Assembly (NCBI GenBank): GCA_965153355.1
Contig: OZ231126.1
Span: forward strand, 8,370,001-8,434,000
Origin: Flaccisagitta enflata
Lineage: Eukaryota > Chaetognatha > Sagittoidea > Aphragmophora
Reading direction: 5' to 3'
Length of the DNA stretch: 64,000 nt
Each line of letters starts with the position of its first letter. Within the stretch, counting starts at the first letter, position 1. The position numbers were made by a program, and so were the translations under genes. Positions 61,608 through 64,000 of this stretch are shown here, one piece after another. The notes below the pieces were generated by a model that saw only the letters and a program-made list of their open reading frames with translations, searched no databases and was not told where the DNA came from.

Positions 61608-61760
61608 TACAGTGGAATCCCACCTTAGTGGTACCTCTATTCAAGGGATATCCGCAGTTAAGAGACAACATAGTCAGGTCCCAAATTCTTTCAAGCTTTT
61701 CTAATGTTAAAAAACCTCTATCTAAGAAATCTCTATTTAAGGGGTTTTTAGGATTTGAGA
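61608..61760 (+). mobile_element. Pogo/Tigger-like terminal fragment
   Basis: TACAGTGGAATCCCACCTTA and then GGTACCTCTATTCAAGGG resemble the TA-flanked termini of pogo/Tigger elements. No matching inverted end is seen within the next kilobase. Confidence 0.4.
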
Positions 61761-62094
61761 GACAAGTTTTTGATAATTTCTATTATATCAAGGGGAATTT
61801 TTGAAAAAAAGAATTGGATTTTGATATAATTTTAAAGAAAAAATGTATCAAAAAATGATAAGATATTTCCTTTGCCATGAATATCCTGCCATTTTTCTTA
61901 ACTAGCTTAATCATAGTTGATGAACATACTTAAAGCAAAAAGGTGTGGTTAGACGTTACACTATGAATTTTGTAATCTGTAGTAACTAGCAAAACAAGGC
62001 CAACACCTATAAGTCGCGTGCGAGACTTAATTGTATAATCGCCTAATTATAGAAGAACATTATTTCCTGTAATGACGATAATGGCAATAATTAC

Positions 62095-64000
62095 CTATTG
62101 ACCGATAATTGCTTATAATGACCTATAATTACCTATAATTACCCACAATCAAATAATGACCTATAAGTACCTATGAAGACCTATGATAACCTATAATTAC
62201 ATATGGACCAATGATTACCTACAATGAAGTATGATTACCCTGTGTTCAAAAGCAAGTGATACCAGCAAAACCTTCATCGTGCCTAAAGTATTCATTTTGA
62301 GAAATTCAGATTGGTTTCATCCGAAAGCATATAACCTACCATTTATTCATGCAAAATTTCAAAGCACCGGGTCTAGTAGTTCAGCTTCCATAAAATCTTG
62401 AAAATTCATGAAATTTCCAGGAATTTTGCTCAAAAACTGCATTGTAAAACTGTTTTACATCAATGAACCCTTGTAATTTTTGCATATATTGAACTAAAAT
62501 CACCAGATTGGTCGTAAATTGTTAGTTTTCCACCCTTCTTTTTCATATGATTTGATTTGTCAATATTTTGGAGAAAACTAGAAACCTTATGACTAGCAAT
62601 GTGATTCAAAACCTATTCAAACTTCAAAAAATCAAAGAAAAATTAAGATTTTGCACCTGAATTTCCGCGATTTGGTATTTATGGCTTGAAATATGTAAAC
62701 TGAAACTCATATCCTGCTTTCTGGACCAATCTGGTCATTTTTGCATGATTCATTAAAGAATGCCATTGATTCTAAGCTACATAAGTCAGTCCATCATTAT
62801 CTTAGGAATCTTCTAATGGTTTATCCACAATTTCATTCCTAACTATGTGGAAGCTCAACCGCTAGAGCCACTACTATGAAATTTTGTATGTATAAATGGT
62901 AGGGAATGTGCTTTCAGGCAGAACCAATCCGAAATTCTCAAAATGAATACTTAAAGCGCAATAATGGTTTTGCTGGTATCACTTGCTTTTGAACACAGGG
63001 TATCCATAATTACCCATAATTACCTATAATAACATAATGACCTATAATTACCTATAATGACCTATGATTACCTATAATTACCAATAATTGCCCATAATTA
63101 AATAATGACCTATAAGTACCTATAAAGACCTATGATTACCTATAATCACATATGGACCAATAATTACCTATATTGACCTATGATTACCTATAATTACCCA
63201 TGATTACCTATTATAACATAATGACCTGTAATTACCTGTAATTACCTATAATTACCTATACTTACCTATAATTGCATAATGACCTATAATTACCTATAAT
63301 TACCTATGATTAGCTATAATTACCTATAACTGAATAATGACCTATAATTACCTAAGATTGTCTATTGACATATAATTACCTATAATGACCTATAATTACC
63401 TATTATTACTTATAATTACATAATGACCTATAATTGCCTTTAATGACCTTTGATTACCTATAACTACCCATAATTGCATAAAGACCTTTGATTACCAATA
63501 ATTACCTATAATGACCTATAATGACCTATAATTACCTATAATTACAAAATGACCTATAATTACCTATAATTACCTATAATTATCTATAATTACATAATGA
63601 CCTATAATTGCCAATAATGACCTATAATTGCATAATGACTTATAATTACCTATTATGACCTATAATTACCTATAATTACATAATAACCTATAATTACCTA
63701 TAATTACCTATAATGGCCTATAATTTCCGATAATTACCTATAATTACCTATGATTACATACTGACCAATAATGACCTATAATTACATAATAACCTATGAT
63801 TACCTATAATGACCTATAATGACCTATAATTGCATAATAACCTATAATTGCATAATAACCTATAATTACCTATAATTACCTATAATCACCTATAATGACC
63901 TATTATTACCTATAATTACCTATAATTACTTATAATGACCTATAATTGCATAATTACCTATAATGGCCTATGATTACCTATAATGACCTATGATTACCTG
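62095..64000. repeat. ACCTATAATT minisatellite, interrupted, runs off the right edge
   Basis: 10-11-bp units (ACCTATAATT, with ACCTATGATT and ATAATG variants) from 62095 to 62237 and from 63001 to the end of the window. A roughly 60-bp higher-order pattern marked by CATAATGACC is visible. Confidence 0.93.
62238..63000. mobile_element. TA-flanked foldback in the ACCTATAATT array
   Basis: 763 bp with inverted ends CCCTGTGTTCAAAAGCAAGT, then GATACCAGCAAAACC; the arms exceed 150 bp. TA lies on both sides (62236-62237, 63001-63002). Non-coding. Confidence 0.88.

Overview
The window is invertebrate-like metazoan nuclear DNA. It has long multi-exon genes with GT-AG introns and very heavy simple-sequence and inverted-repeat content, and there are no prokaryotic features. 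The lineage cannot be fixed from the sequence; there is one 10-N assembly gap at 2718-2727.

Three gene loci can be supported. (1) A minus-strand CPEB1/Orb-type cytoplasmic polyadenylation element-binding protein runs from an ATG at 38156 to a TAA at 9341. I reconstructed 13 exons whose splice phases all agree: 4053 nt, 1350 residues. The N-terminal half is long and disordered with polyQ, polyA and polyH. Two RRMs and a ZZ zinc-binding domain follow, then an extra C-terminal tail rich in Pro and Asn. (2) A minus-strand HMG-box protein follows upstream in the same orientation (51245 to 44337), with four exons, all phase 0, and at least 419 residues. (3) At the left edge a plus-strand 54-bp exon (374-427) encodes six Gly-X-Y triplets and belongs to a fibrillar-type collagen. 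A GC-rich plus-strand reading frame at 3976-4995 looks coding but is unrecognised. A short frame at 55958-56119 looks like the C-terminus of a mobile-element protein.

Everything else is repeats. Tandem arrays fill introns and spacers: (GA)n, (CA)n, (TTG)n and minisatellites with units from 10 to about 165 bp, including a 22>20>16-bp series in the last CPEB intron. Palindromic DNA transposons of several superfamilies are inserted among them, many with readable target-site duplications. TA-flanked mariner-like foldbacks lie at 38500-41460, 52854-53459, 23144-23554, 62238-63000 and 15120-17362. Elements with 8-bp duplications (hAT-like) lie at 40505-41367, 20673-20999 and 52351-52702. Several are nested, which gives a relative insertion order.

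The most unusual signal is a set of dispersed families that are not classic TIR elements. They carry short stem-loops at their ends (in one family followed at once by CTAAAAA), with matching base changes on both sides of the stem between copies. They also carry an internal tandem array that differs in length from copy to copy.

Layout: 1-9340 collagen exon, unknown reading frame and minisatellites; 9341-38156 CPEB1; 38157-44336 foldback elements and 20-bp arrays; 44337-51245 HMG-box gene; 51246-64000 transposons, microsatellites and the unit-ACCTATAATT array that runs off the right edge.
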